Below, piece after piece: positions 1-9,624 of a stretch of DNA of 64,000 nucleotides. The stretch comes from Gemmatimonadaceae bacterium (GTDB lineage Bacteria > Gemmatimonadota > Gemmatimonadetes > Gemmatimonadales > Gemmatimonadaceae). The position numbers were made by a program, and so were the translations under genes. The stretch covers positions 1 through 64,000 of the forward strand of contig JAICOJ010000003.1 in assembly GCA_025930755.1 (NCBI GenBank), given 5' to 3'. Numbering within the stretch: position 1 is the first letter of the stretch; each line of letters starts with the position of its first letter. Under the pieces are notes generated by a model that saw only the letters and a list, made by a program, of their open reading frames with translations, was not told the origin of the DNA and did no database searches.

Positions 1-294
1 CAGATCCTCGGCGTCCTTGCTCCCGATGTCTTCGCGAGAGACGCGAAGGCTCATGCCGTTGACTTCGGCGATGCGCTCCCGCTCCTGAAGGCCGGCCCGG
101 TCTGCCGGACTCCCGGACGTGACGGCTGAGACGAGTGGACCGAGCGTATCGCGGCTGGTGCCCGACATCGATATTTCGATTCCGAGGAGAACCCGCGTGT
201 AGTAATCGGCGATGGCGGTTTGTGCGACGGCGGATGACGCGGCGACGGCCAGCGCCGCAGGGACGGCGCTGAGAAGGAACGCAGGGGCTCGCAT
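1..294 (-). CDS. PDZ-domain exported protein (partial)
   Basis: Ninety-eight N-terminal residues are visible; the gene runs off the left edge. Residues 1-22 form a signal peptide (MRAPAFLLSAVPAALAVAAS) with probable cleavage after AVA. The stretch from about residue 45 (LGPLVSAVTSGSPADRAGLQ, then ERIAEVNGMSL) has the SPADRAGL...I..VNG pattern of a PDZ domain, as found in periplasmic proteases and scaffold proteins. Whether a protease domain follows cannot be seen. The start is the only ATG before the signal peptide. The next gene on the same strand (hydrolase, 480-1454) lies 185 bp upstream. Confidence 0.7.
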   Translation of the reverse strand, partial: MRAPAFLLSAVPAALAVAASSAVAQTAIADYYTRVLLGIEISMSGTSRDTLGPLVSAVTSGSPADRAGLQERERIAEVNGMSLRVSREDIGSKDAEDL

Positions 295-479
295 GAATGC
301 CTCGTTGGCGATAGCGGTCGCCAGAGGGCAAAGCACAGGCAAGGCCGGGTTTCCGCCACCCACGAGGCCATCGCCTATCTCGTTTTCCTGCCGAGCGATG
401 CGCGCTTCTCGCCAATCCCGCTCGGGATGGCCGGTGTCCGTACCGGGAGACGCGCGGATGTCTCCTCCGCGCACGCCGT

Positions 480-1454
480 TTACGGCGGCGGCTCGCTCGC
501 CATCATGGCGACGACCGTATCGACCAGGGGCTTGAGCACGGCGGCGCTCGAGCGAACATGGCCGCCGGGGAGCCACACGATCGACTTCGGTTCGTTCGCG
601 CGCTCGAAGAGGCGCTCGACCAGCTCGCGCGGCATGCGCTCGTCATCGCGTGCGTTCACCATGATGAAAGGCCGCGGAGCGATGCGATGCGCCCAGTTCT
701 CCGGGGCCATGCTCGGGCCGTTGATGATGAGGGCCGACACGGCCGCTGCAACGTGCCTGAGGCCGGGTATGGGAATCTCGCGGCGCATGCTGACCTCGAG
801 CGGGCCGTACGACCCCGCGGAGCCGTGCACCACCCACACGCGGCTGATGCGCTGATCGAGCGCAGCCGCAATGGTCACGAACGGACCGCCGAGGCTGACG
901 CCGACGAGCTCGACCCAGGCGGGATCGACGTCCGGCTGCGCGAGCAGATAGTCGAGCGCGAGCATGATTGCCGGCGGCGTGTCGAGGAATGCCTGCCGGA
1001 TATTGGGGATGTCGCTGACGAACTCGAGCGCATCGGGGCGGGGCTCGCCAGCGTACGGATAGGAAAGGGCGGCGACGATCATTTCTCCCGCATCGGGAAT
1101 GAACTGGACGGCGCTGCGGGCGGTCCGGTGACCGCCGAGTACGACGGCGAGCGGCCGTCGTGTGTCGGCACCGGAGTCGGAAAGACGCCGCTTCACGGTG
1201 AGCTCGACTTCGATGCCACTCTCGGCGCGGAGCTTCACGTCGCGCAGCTCGTGGTTCCCCTCCCGAACGATCGGTCCCTCCGTCACCCCGGCGAGGCGCG
1301 AGCGGCGTTCGAGCATGCGCGGCTCGGGATCGCGAGTGAGCCACAGGCTGCCGGCGATACAGACCGTGAGCACGACAGCGGCGGCGACAGCCGTTAGGCG
1401 CCGGCGCCGGAGCGTTCGACGGGACGTGGCGGGCGCGACGACAGAGGCGGACAT
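480..1454 (-). CDS. alpha/beta hydrolase, membrane-anchored
   Basis: 324 aa. An arginine-rich N-terminus is followed by one hydrophobic segment (about residues 20-40, ending SLWLTRD), so the protein is probably anchored in the inner membrane or exported. The nucleophile elbow GVSLGG supplies the catalytic Ser. The later VNARDDERMP segment and the GGHVRSS segment supply the expected Asp and His, so the triad looks complete. The HGSAGSYG stretch fits a strand-loop next to the elbow. The substrate is not predictable. Both neighbours lie on the same strand but at a distance, so no operon is evident. Confidence 0.75.
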   Translation of the reverse strand: MSASVVAPATSRRTLRRRRLTAVAAAVVLTVCIAGSLWLTRDPEPRMLERRSRLAGVTEGPIVREGNHELRDVKLRAESGIEVELTVKRRLSDSGADTRRPLAVVLGGHRTARSAVQFIPDAGEMIVAALSYPYAGEPRPDALEFVSDIPNIRQAFLDTPPAIMLALDYLLAQPDVDPAWVELVGVSLGGPFVTIAAALDQRISRVWVVHGSAGSYGPLEVSMRREIPIPGLRHVAAAVSALIINGPSMAPENWAHRIAPRPFIMVNARDDERMPRELVERLFERANEPKSIVWLPGGHVRSSAAVLKPLVDTVVAMMASEPPP

Positions 1455-1770
1455 GCGTGTCTCGGGGTATCGAGGTACGTCGACGAGCTGGTGAGCTGCG
1501 TCTGAATTGGTGAGTGCAGTCGCAGTCAGGGCGACGGCAGCCGCGACGACAGTCTTCCCGCGGAGAACGCGGAGAGCGCAGAGGACTGCACCCGCTGGAG
1601 TCTATCGAAAGCCGCTGTGGTTGACGCTCCGTTCTCCGCGTATTGCCGTTGCCGTGCTGTTTCTGCCGTCAAGGGATCGGCGTTCCTGCGTGGCCAAACA
1701 CGCTCGAGGTTGCCGTTCGCACGTCGCTGCGGCTCCGTGGACCCCCTGCACTCAGGACCCCAGACGCAGT
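1455..1770. other. intergenic region with an 11-bp inverted repeat
   Basis: This 316-bp stretch between two minus-strand genes has no convincing reading frame. CGCGGAGAACG at 1559-1569 is repeated exactly inverted at 1630-1640 (CGTTCTCCGCG), about 60 bp apart. The left copy runs into GCGGAGAGCGCAGAG, a degenerate purine-rich repeat that recalls the heptameric arms of the palindromes found elsewhere in this window. It could be a degraded copy of that family, a terminator for the upstream-lying oxidoreductase (1771-2859), or chance. Confidence 0.4.
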
Positions 1771-2859
1771 TCACTGGATCGGCGAGGCGTCAGTCGGGAC
1801 GGCCATGACGCGCTGCTCAGCGGAGGATCGGCGTGCGGCCTCGATGACGGCCAACGTCGCGATCGCATCGTGAGGATGTACGGGAGGCGGTGCGACGCCG
1901 CGCAGAACGTCGACCACTCCTTCGTAAAATCGTCGATAGGCACCCCTTTCGGTAGGGACGGCTTGCGATTCGTCTCCCGTTCCGAGTGTCCCCCAGTGGC
2001 TCTCGGGATCGTCGCCAAACCCGGGGGCGTCGGGAGACTGCCCCTCGCGCAGCTTGGCCTCCTGCGGGTCCAGTCCCCATTTCACGTATGCGGCGCGACT
2101 GCCCAGCAATCGAAACCGCGGCCCCGTCTGCGCGGCGACGGCACTCATGAAGAGATGCGAGCGAACCCCGTTCGCGTGGGTGAGCGCGACGAACGAGTCA
2201 TCGTCGGCCTGTACTCCAGGGCGCCGTACATCAAGCTCGGCATAGACGTGACGCGCGGAACCGAATAGCTGAAGGGCTTGATCGATGAGGTGACTGCCGA
2301 GGTCGAACAGGAGACCGCCGGCGTCTTCCGGTTGTCCACTCTCGCGCCAGGTGCCTCTTGGAACGGGACGCCAGCGCTCGAAGCGGGACTCGAAGCGAAC
2401 CGGCCGGCCCACGGCCCCCTCGGCCAGCAGCCGTCGGACCGTGAGAAAATCGCCGTCCCATCGGCGGTTTTGAAACACCGTGATGACGCGATCTCTGCGC
2501 GCCGCCGCGGCGACGAGCGCGCGTGCTTCGGTCACGGTGGTGGCGAATGGCTTGTCGACGACGACATGGAGGTCGTGCTCGAGCGCTTGCGTGGCGAGCG
2601 ACGCGTGCGTGCGATTGGGCGACGCAACGACGATGACATCGAGCTTGTCGGCGCGCTCCCACAGCCGCGACACAGACTCGACGATGGTGGCCGCGGGATG
2701 CGCGCGCGCGGCCGCGCGTTGGCGATCGGCGTTTCCGGTAACGATGGCTTCCAGCCGCAGACCGGGGGTCGTGGCGATGAAGGGTGCGTGGAAGGCCTCG
2801 CCGGCGAGGCCGTACCCGATGAGGCCAACGTGAAAGGGGGGTTCGCGGGTGAGTGTCAC
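1771..2859 (-). CDS. Gfo/Idh/MocA family oxidoreductase
   Basis: 362 aa from the GTG at 2859, which has an AGGA box seven bases upstream; an ATG twelve codons further up (2895) would overlap the divergent kinase region. The N-terminus FHVGLIGYGLAGEAFHAPFI is the Rossmann NAD(P)-binding motif GxGxxG. VVVASPNRTHASLATQAL and VVDKPFATT (the conserved EKP/DKP lysine) are family hallmarks, and GGLLFDLGSHLIDQALQLFG is the C-terminal catalytic helix with GxHxxD. Family members oxidise or reduce sugars, inositols or related polyols. The substrate here is unknown; no sugar transporter is adjacent. Confidence 0.88.
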   Translation of the reverse strand: MTLTREPPFHVGLIGYGLAGEAFHAPFIATTPGLRLEAIVTGNADRQRAAARAHPAATIVESVSRLWERADKLDVIVVASPNRTHASLATQALEHDLHVVVDKPFATTVTEARALVAAAARRDRVITVFQNRRWDGDFLTVRRLLAEGAVGRPVRFESRFERWRPVPRGTWRESGQPEDAGGLLFDLGSHLIDQALQLFGSARHVYAELDVRRPGVQADDDSFVALTHANGVRSHLFMSAVAAQTGPRFRLLGSRAAYVKWGLDPQEAKLREGQSPDAPGFGDDPESHWGTLGTGDESQAVPTERGAYRRFYEGVVDVLRGVAPPPVHPHDAIATLAVIEAARRSSAEQRVMAVPTDASPIQ

Positions 2860-2985
2860 GGCGGTTCCTGAGGTCAGTTGACGGTAGTGAGCCAAACTAC
2901 CGCCGCGGTCCAGACCGTGCTTTACGACCGACGGTCAACGCGTACCTTCCGCCACCCATCGAGGCCCGGAGCAGCAGGTCCCGTC

Positions 2986-4668
2986 GTGATAGAAGAATCC
3001 TCATCGGCACCGTCGCGCCTCCGGGGTTCCCGGGTGTCGGCAGCAGCGGCCGTTGTCGTAGTGGGCATTGGCGCCCTGGTCATCGTCGGATGGACCTTCG
3101 ACATCCTGTGGCTGCGGCGCCTACCGCCCGATCCCATCGTCATGCTTCCCAACACGGCGGTCGGGTTCATGATGGCCGGACTGGCGCTCTGGCTTCTTCG
3201 CCGTCAGCACGCGCCGGTCAATGCAATTCGAACCGGTCGCGGGTTATCGGCAGCTGTTCTCGCCCTGGGACTCATTTCATTCGTCGAGCGAGTCACGGGT
3301 CTCGATGTGGGGATCGACCGGCTGCTGTTTCCCGAGCGCGTTGCGTTGTTTCCATACCGGCCCGTGGGGCTCATGGCCACCAACTCCACCATCTGCTTCA
3401 CTCTCGCCGGAGTGTCGTTGCTGACGCTCGACCTCGAGACAAAGCGGGGGTGGCGACCATCGCAGCTGGTGGCGACCGCAGGGCTCGGAATCGCCACCCT
3501 GGCTCTGGTGGGGCATCTGTACGGCGCGAGTCCGCTGTACGCCATCGATCGTGCGGCGGGCATGGCGCTCATTACGACACTCGCCTTCATGTCGCTGCTC
3601 GTCGGTCTCCTCCTCGCCCGGCCGGATCGTGGCCACGTCGCGCTCCTCACCGCACCCGACCTCGGTGCGCTGCTGGCCAGGCGACTGCTGCCGGCGACGA
3701 TCCTCGTTCCGCTGCTGCTCGGATGGCTGTTCATCGAGGGCCGTGAGGCTCCCGTCGTCAGTCGCGAGGGTGGTGCCGCGCTCCTGACCCTCACCACCAT
3801 TGCGGTGCTCCTCGCGATCGTGATGCGGAGTGTCGCCGTCGTGCGCGCCGTCGACCGAGAGCGTCAACGCGTGCTCGAGCGTGAAGAAACCGCGCGGACG
3901 GAAGCGGAGCGGGCAACCCGGCGAGCACAGGAAGCAGCGGCGGAGGCTGCTCGCGCACGCTCCGATGCCGAAATGGCGAACCGCACCAAGAGCGAGTTCC
4001 TCGCCGTCATGAGCCACGAGCTTCGCACCCCGCTGAACGCGATCGGGGGCTACGTCGAGCTGATCGAGTTGGGAGTGAGGGGTCCCGTGACCGAGCAGCA
4101 GCGCAACGACCTCGCGCGCATCAAGCGAAGCCAGACCCATCTTCTCGGATTGATCAACGAGGTGCTCAACTATACGCGCATCGAGGCGGGTGCGATGCAA
4201 TACCAGATCGCGCCGCATTCCGCCCGACATCTGATGTCGACGATCGAGCCGCTCGTCGCGCCCCTGCTGCACGCCAAGGCGCTCTCTTTCGAGTGGGAGA
4301 ACGGACGCGTGGATCATCACGTTCTCGCCGATCCGGAGCGAGTGGGTCAGATCTTCCTCAATCTGCTGTCCAATGCGGTGAAGTTCACTCCCGCTGGCGG
4401 AACGGTGAGGCTGCGCTGCGAGCCTGACGGGGACATGCTCGCGTTCCGGGTGTCGGACACCGGCATCGGCATTCCTGCGGACCGGATCGACTCGATCTTC
4501 GATCCATTCGTGCAAGTCAACGCGCGGCTCACGCGAACCGAGGATGGAATAGGGCTTGGGCTCGCCATCAGCCGTGATCTCGCGCGAGGAATGGGTGGCG
4601 ACCTCACCGTCGAGAGCGAGATGGGCGTGGGCTCGACGTTCACGCTGACACTCCCACTGGCGAAATGA
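2986..4668 (+). CDS. membrane-bound sensor histidine kinase
   Basis: 560 aa from the GTG at 2986. The frame stays open up to a TTG at 2878, but that start would crowd the divergent oxidoreductase. The N-terminal half has several hydrophobic helices containing the MLPNTAVGFMMAGLALWLLR and LMATNSTICFTLAGVSLL segments, which resemble the multi-TM input domains of integral-membrane kinases. A coiled-coil linker rich in E/R/A (about residues 290-335) leads to HisKA (EFLAVMSHELRTPLN, phospho-acceptor His about residue 344). HATPase_c follows with N box LLSNAVKFTP, G1 DTGIGIP, G2 GIGLGLAIS and a C-terminal VGSTFTLTLPL. No response regulator lies next to it, so it is an orphan kinase in this window. 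Confidence 0.88.
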   Translation: MIEESSSAPSRLRGSRVSAAAAVVVVGIGALVIVGWTFDILWLRRLPPDPIVMLPNTAVGFMMAGLALWLLRRQHAPVNAIRTGRGLSAAVLALGLISFVERVTGLDVGIDRLLFPERVALFPYRPVGLMATNSTICFTLAGVSLLTLDLETKRGWRPSQLVATAGLGIATLALVGHLYGASPLYAIDRAAGMALITTLAFMSLLVGLLLARPDRGHVALLTAPDLGALLARRLLPATILVPLLLGWLFIEGREAPVVSREGGAALLTLTTIAVLLAIVMRSVAVVRAVDRERQRVLEREETARTEAERATRRAQEAAAEAARARSDAEMANRTKSEFLAVMSHELRTPLNAIGGYVELIELGVRGPVTEQQRNDLARIKRSQTHLLGLINEVLNYTRIEAGAMQYQIAPHSARHLMSTIEPLVAPLLHAKALSFEWENGRVDHHVLADPERVGQIFLNLLSNAVKFTPAGGTVRLRCEPDGDMLAFRVSDTGIGIPADRIDSIFDPFVQVNARLTRTEDGIGLGLAISRDLARGMGGDLTVESEMGVGSTFTLTLPLAK

Positions 4669-4838
4669 CGGGACCAGCGCGGCGCTACCGACTCGAGGAT
4701 CCCGCGAGAGTTCCCTGCCACGTGTTCTTCGATCTCGTCAAGCCCGCTGGTGTATGAGCAACAGGCGGACTTGGACTTGCAATATCCGCCCTGCCTTCGA
4801 CGCGTGACGCGAAGGTCGACGAGTAGTCTGAGGTGGAT

Positions 4839-7127
4839 ATGAGACGTTTGCTGTTCTGTCTGTTTGTTTCCGCGGCGAGTTGCAGCCAGCCTGCCGCGCG
4901 CGAGATGTCGGAGGGCGCGCTCGAGGCGCCCGCGACCGGCGATTCCATTCTGATCAATGCCGCCGCGGCGCTCCAGAACGGTCAGCCCTGGCGTGCGGCG
5001 CAGATTCTCGAGCCGGTGCTGCGCGACTCGACGCAGCGAACGCCGGAGCGCGTGCTTCTCGCCGCGAGGGCTGCCGCCGAGTGGGGAGGATGGAGCCAGG
5101 TCGATCGGCTGCTCGGCAAGGAGCCGTGGCTGGACTCGCGGTTCGATGGCCTTGGCCGGGAGCTGATGGCGCGTGCCGCCACCGCCCGCCGCGAGGATAC
5201 GCTCGTCCTTCGGCACGCCGAGCTGGCGGTGAATCAGGCGAGCAGCTCGCGGGAGCGAGGAACGCGCGTCGTTCTCATCGCACGGGCGCTCGATCGCATG
5301 GACTCGCTGGCTCGCGCGGCATCGACCTACGCCGAGGCGGCGACGCTTCTTCCCGAGGTCGGCGATTGGCTTCGCCTGCGCGCCGCCGCGGTCACCGCGG
5401 ACAGCGCGGCGCGCGCGGCGCACTATCTCGCGCTGCAGACGGATGTCGCCCGGGCTCGCGTGTCCTGGGTCGAGGCGCAGGCGCGCGAGCGCACCAGTGA
5501 TCTCGACGGCGCGGTGGCCGCATACCAGGCACTCGGGGCTCGTATGTCCGCGCTTCGCCTGCGTCTCGCGGCGGCGGCGGCCGCGGGGGACAGCGCGGCC
5601 CGAGACACGATACGCCGCGAGCTCTTTGGCATCGTCACGGCCAGTCGCGGGAGCACCAATGCCCGCCTGGCCGTGGAGCTGATCGACGGCAGCCTCGGGC
5701 CGCTCACCGCGGACGAAGAGCTGGCGGTCGCGCGCAGTGCGGCGGTCTCCGGGCCAGCGGCGCGCGCGCTCGACGGCTTCGCCCGCGCGTTCAGGGCAGG
5801 CCGGGGCACGCCTAACGACCGATACACCTACGCCTCGTCGCTGGCGAACGCCGGGCGGTATCGCGAGGCCGCCGCACAATTCGCCAGGGTGCCGGCGTCG
5901 TCGAGACTGGCGGCGAGGGCGGCCTACGAGCGTGCGCGTGCCCTTCTGCGCGATGGCCAGGGGACGAGAGCGAGCACCGCGCTGCAGGCGATCGTCACGC
6001 GCTTCGTCTCCGATACGTCGGCGGCGTCGTCCGCGCTCTACCTGCTCGGTGACCTCGCTGCCGATGACGGGCGTGATGACGACGCGCGCGGTTTCTTCCG
6101 GCGCGCCGCGACGAAGTATCCATCGGCAGCGCTCGGACCAAGCGCCCGATTCCGCGCGGCAATCCTCGCGTTCGTCAAGGAGGATTATCGAACGGCGGCG
6201 CTCGAGCTCGACACGCTGGCGCTCCACCGGCCGCGCAGCAGCGAGACGCTGTCGGGGCTGTATTGGAGCGGTCGCGCCTGGGACAGCGCGGGCGACAGTG
6301 CCACCGCTCGCGCGCGGTGGGCGGAGGTGATCACGCGGGAGCCGGGATCGTATTACGCGATGCTCGCGGCGCGGCGGCTGCGACGCGAGCCCTGGGCGCC
6401 CAGCCCGGGGAATGACACGATCGCGGTCGATTCGGCGATGCTCGCGGCCCTGCAGCGCGCCGAGCTTCTGCTGCATCTCGGGATGGACAGCGAGGCGCAG
6501 CTCGAGCACGACTGGGTGGCGTCGCAGGCGGAGCGCTCCGTGGAGGCGACGCTGACGGCGGCACACGCATTCCGGCAACGGGATCTCGCGCCGCGCGCGA
6601 TTCGTCTCGGGAACAAGGCCCTGTCGAGCGGCGCGGCGCGCGATCAGCGGCTGTACGAGGTTCTGTATCCCCTCGCGTTCAAGGGGGCGCTCACTCGTGA
6701 GGCGGAGCGCCACCGGCTGGACCCGGCACTCGTGGCGGCGCTCATTCGCCAGGAATCCAACTTCGAGCCACGGGCGACGTCACGAGTGGGCGCGCGCGGG
6801 CTCATGCAAATCATGCCCGCCGTGGGCCGCCAACTGGCGTCGGCCGAAGACTACCACATGTGGGACGCCGAGCTCCTCTACCAGCCTGACGTGAGCCTGG
6901 AGCTCGGCACGACGCACCTGGCCGGTCTGCTGAGCGGCTACGCGCACGTCTCGCACGCGCTCGCCGCGTACAATGCCGGGAGCTCGCGCGCGAAACGGTG
7001 GCTGGAGAAGCCGGGGACGGCCGATCCCGAAGTCTTTGTCGAGCGCATTCCGTTTCGGGAGACGCGTGACTACGTGCGAATCATTCTGCGGAATCGCGAG
7101 CTCTACCGCAGCATGTATGGTGCGTGA
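4839..7127 (+). CDS. lytic murein transglycosylase with TPR-like domain
   Basis: 762 aa from the ATG at 4839, preceded by GAGGTG. The N-terminus MRRLLFCLFVSAASCSQ is a signal peptide with a possible lipobox (AASC). Residues about 30-600 are alanine-rich helical TPR-like repeats, the Slt70-type superhelix. The C-terminal SLT domain begins near residue 620: ALIRQESNFEPRA carries the catalytic Glu (about residue 639), and GARGLMQIMPAVGRQLA, AAYNAGSSRAKRWL and FVERIPFRETRDYVRIILRN are the conserved flanking motifs. It should cleave the MurNAc-GlcNAc bond of peptidoglycan in the periplasm. It stands alone, followed 114 bp later by a porin. Confidence 0.92.
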   Translation: MRRLLFCLFVSAASCSQPAAREMSEGALEAPATGDSILINAAAALQNGQPWRAAQILEPVLRDSTQRTPERVLLAARAAAEWGGWSQVDRLLGKEPWLDSRFDGLGRELMARAATARREDTLVLRHAELAVNQASSSRERGTRVVLIARALDRMDSLARAASTYAEAATLLPEVGDWLRLRAAAVTADSAARAAHYLALQTDVARARVSWVEAQARERTSDLDGAVAAYQALGARMSALRLRLAAAAAAGDSAARDTIRRELFGIVTASRGSTNARLAVELIDGSLGPLTADEELAVARSAAVSGPAARALDGFARAFRAGRGTPNDRYTYASSLANAGRYREAAAQFARVPASSRLAARAAYERARALLRDGQGTRASTALQAIVTRFVSDTSAASSALYLLGDLAADDGRDDDARGFFRRAATKYPSAALGPSARFRAAILAFVKEDYRTAALELDTLALHRPRSSETLSGLYWSGRAWDSAGDSATARARWAEVITREPGSYYAMLAARRLRREPWAPSPGNDTIAVDSAMLAALQRAELLLHLGMDSEAQLEHDWVASQAERSVEATLTAAHAFRQRDLAPRAIRLGNKALSSGAARDQRLYEVLYPLAFKGALTREAERHRLDPALVAALIRQESNFEPRATSRVGARGLMQIMPAVGRQLASAEDYHMWDAELLYQPDVSLELGTTHLAGLLSGYAHVSHALAAYNAGSSRAKRWLEKPGTADPEVFVERIPFRETRDYVRIILRNRELYRSMYGA

Positions 7128-7241
7128 GCGGCGACGAGGTGATCGGCCGTCGGCCTTGCGCTGGGCGCCCGGGTGGCGAAGCTTCGATGTCCTCCGACGG
7201 CGGATTCTGATGCAGCACGAGCGTCCCGTCACCCGGTACGC

Positions 7242-8279
7242 ATGAGGGTCGACCTGCGACATCTTCTGTTCCGCACGTCTCTCATCGCGATCGCGTTCGT
7301 GACAGGCGCCAAGGCAGTGGCGGCACAATACCCCCTGGTGCCGTCGCCGGTGCTCGACCCGGGGCTACTCCGGGGCGAGGTGCGCCTCGGCGGCTACGTG
7401 TCGATCCGGGAAACGATCCGCAGTGACTCCTCGACGTTCAACGTCAATCAGGCACGGATCACGGTGACGGTCGCGCCGGCCGACTTCGCGACGGTGAAGC
7501 TGCAGGGCAACCTCGCGGCGCTGGGGCGCAGCACCGGCGATACTATTCCCGGCTTCGTCGTGACCGACGCCTACGTGCAGCTGGCTCCCCCTAACGAGCG
7601 GGCCATCGGCGGCATTCGTCCCACCGTCATCCTCGGCCAGTTCAAGGCGCCGTTCAGCCTGGAATACCTGACGGGGTTTTCCCTTCTTCAGACCGCAGGC
7701 CGCTCTCAGGTGGTCGAGCAGCTCGCTGTCCGTCGTGATGTCGGCGTCATGGCGCACTTCGCGTTCAGGAATCTCGCGACACTCGCCGGGACGATCGTGA
7801 ATGGCGAGGGTCCCAACAGTCTCCGAAATGCAAACGGCAAGCAGCTTGCGGCCGGTCGATTGACGGTCATGCCCGCGCCAAGCCTCGCCATTGCCGGGAA
7901 GTGGGCCGGTGAAGGCGCGGATCACCGGTGGGGATATGACGTGCGCTGGATGATGAACGGGCTGGTCCTCGAGGGGGAGCGCATCGAGCGGCGTGCCCCG
8001 ATCAGCGCCGGCATCGCGCAACGTGCGGCTGGCCGCTATCTCATGGCGTCATACCGTGTGGGTCGACATCTGCAACCGGTCGTGAAGTGGGAGCAGATGC
8101 GAGATGCTCGCACCGAGGCTGGTGTGACATCAGAAGCGCGCCTTACGTGGACGACGTATGGGCTCAACGTTGTCTCGGGGGCCGAGGCCATCCGTTTTCA
8201 GGCGAACTGGATCGTGAAGCGTGAGCGGCCGATAAGTTCCGCCAACGAGCTGGTGGGGCAGCTGATCGTGATCTTCTGA
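7242..8279 (+). CDS. porin, OprO/OprP-like outer membrane protein
   Basis: 345 aa from the ATG at 7242. The signal peptide ends TGAKAVAAQ. The body alternates polar and hydrophobic residues as in a beta barrel. DAYVQLAPP, VILGQFKAPFSLEYLTG and LAVRRDVGVMAHFAF resemble the phosphate-selective porin O/P family, in which the GQFKxPF segment is conserved. The C-terminus ends in Phe (LIVIF), as expected for recognition by the Bam machinery. It probably forms a general or anion pore; ion selectivity cannot be judged. A second porin of the same type follows at 8393. Confidence 0.75.
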   Translation: MRVDLRHLLFRTSLIAIAFVTGAKAVAAQYPLVPSPVLDPGLLRGEVRLGGYVSIRETIRSDSSTFNVNQARITVTVAPADFATVKLQGNLAALGRSTGDTIPGFVVTDAYVQLAPPNERAIGGIRPTVILGQFKAPFSLEYLTGFSLLQTAGRSQVVEQLAVRRDVGVMAHFAFRNLATLAGTIVNGEGPNSLRNANGKQLAAGRLTVMPAPSLAIAGKWAGEGADHRWGYDVRWMMNGLVLEGERIERRAPISAGIAQRAAGRYLMASYRVGRHLQPVVKWEQMRDARTEAGVTSEARLTWTTYGLNVVSGAEAIRFQANWIVKRERPISSANELVGQLIVIF

Positions 8280-8392
8280 CGAGGATTGTGAGACAGGTCG
8301 TGGTTCCGCGACGCCCAGTCTCGGTACCATGACCGGAATGCGTAGCATCGCACGCGAGCGCAGGGCAACGAACTCGCACCGGGGGAGGTCAC

Positions 8393-9511
8393 ATGACCGC
8401 GAAAGGGTTGGCTGAGCGAATCACTCGGTTCACGCGGCGCGCGGGAATCTACGTGCTGCTCGCGATCACCCTTACGACGACGCCATCGGCGATCGGAGCG
8501 CAGGCATCGATCAAGGTCGGCGAGGACGTCACGATTCGGTTCGGGACGCTCCTTCAGGGATGGGGCGACTGGACGCAGGATCCCGTGAGTGAGGGCTACG
8601 CGCAGAACCTCTATCTGCGACGGGCGCGTCTCCTGGTCGGCGGGCAGGTGGCGAAGAACATCACCTTCTTCATCGAGACCGACAATCCGAACCTCGGACG
8701 CGCGCCAAAAGCGCTCGGCAGTGGGTTCATTCTTCAGGATGCACTGGCGGAGGTGAAGCTGTCGGATCCGCTCACGCTGTCCGCCGGCTTGATGTTCGTG
8801 CCGTTCTGCCGGAACTGCATTCAGAGCGCGGCCACGCTGCTGAGCCTCGACTACAGCTCCTTTGCGTTTCTCGCCACGCCGGCCACGCAATCCAGTGTCG
8901 GCCGCGACGTCGGGTTTCAGGCGAAAGGCTACTTCAACGGGAACCGGATCGAGTACCGTGTTGGTGCCTTCCAGGGCTTCCGTGCGGCCGGCTCGCGGAA
9001 TCCGCTGCGCGGGGTCGGTCGGCTTCAGATCAATCTCTTCGAGCCCGAGACGCCCGGCATTTTTTACACGGGGACGTATCTCGGCACGAAACGCGTGCTC
9101 GCCATCGGCGGCGGCTTCGACATGCAGGCGGGGCCCGGTGACAACTACAAGGCGTTCACGATCGACGCTTTTCTCGATCATCGGCTGACCGACTCGGTCT
9201 CAGTGACGGCGCAGGTCGATTATTTCTCGTACGACGGCGGGCAGACCTTCCCGACGGTGGCCGAGCAGACGGCGATTTTCGCCGAGGCCGGCTTGTACTT
9301 CAAACCGTTGCGGCTCATGCCGTTCGTGAAGTTCGAGACGCAGAACCTCGATGCCGCGGCGGCGGTCGACAACAAGCGGTACCAGGCCGGGTTTACGTAT
9401 TACATGTACGGTCACAACGCGAACCTGAAGGTCGCGTACTCACGATTCGATCCCGATGCGGGGAACGCGTCGAACCAGTTCACGACGCAGCTGCAGGTGT
9501 TCTACTACTGA
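8393..9511 (+). CDS. porin, OprO/OprP-like outer membrane protein
   Basis: 372 aa. A GGGGGAGG box lies just before the ATG. The N-terminal hydrophobic stretch with cleavage after SAIGAQA is a signal peptide. The segments NLYLRRARLLVGGQVAKNIT and TFFIETDNPNLG match the phosphate-selective porin O/P pattern, where YLRRARL is a recurring strand. SAGLMFVPFCRNC contains two cysteines that could form a disulphide. The protein ends QLQVFYY, a typical aromatic outer-membrane signature. Together with the preceding porin it forms a tandem pair, probably from an old duplication. The stop codon abuts a heptad-repeat palindrome. Confidence 0.78.
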   Translation: MTAKGLAERITRFTRRAGIYVLLAITLTTTPSAIGAQASIKVGEDVTIRFGTLLQGWGDWTQDPVSEGYAQNLYLRRARLLVGGQVAKNITFFIETDNPNLGRAPKALGSGFILQDALAEVKLSDPLTLSAGLMFVPFCRNCIQSAATLLSLDYSSFAFLATPATQSSVGRDVGFQAKGYFNGNRIEYRVGAFQGFRAAGSRNPLRGVGRLQINLFEPETPGIFYTGTYLGTKRVLAIGGGFDMQAGPGDNYKAFTIDAFLDHRLTDSVSVTAQVDYFSYDGGQTFPTVAEQTAIFAEAGLYFKPLRLMPFVKFETQNLDAAAAVDNKRYQAGFTYYMYGHNANLKVAYSRFDPDAGNASNQFTTQLQVFYY

Positions 9512-9580
9512 AGGAATGAGGACCGAGGAATGAGGAAGTTGCTCGGGGCCTCCTCATTCCTCCGTCCCTCCGTCCCTCCG
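9512..9580. repeat. heptad-arm palindrome A (convergent gene ends)
   Basis: It lies between the 3' ends of two convergent genes. The left arm is built from 7-bp units of the GGAATGA type (9512-9538), and the right arm (9549-9563) is its inverted copy, giving a stem of about 14 bp around a ten-base loop. The right arm continues into CCGTCCCT repeats of period 8. As RNA this would be a strong hairpin and could act as a bidirectional terminator, although there is no T tract. Confidence 0.7.
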
Positions 9581-9624
9581 TCCCGGTCGCGCGCGCACGC
9601 CAGCGCGGGTCTTGCGCGGATCAC

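Noticed and set aside
4347-6713. 788-codon open frame on the minus strand opposite the transglycosylase
   Set aside because: Arg/Gly/His-rich composition, no domain, and it is exactly antisense to a gene with clear TPR and SLT domains. GC-rich third positions generate such frames.
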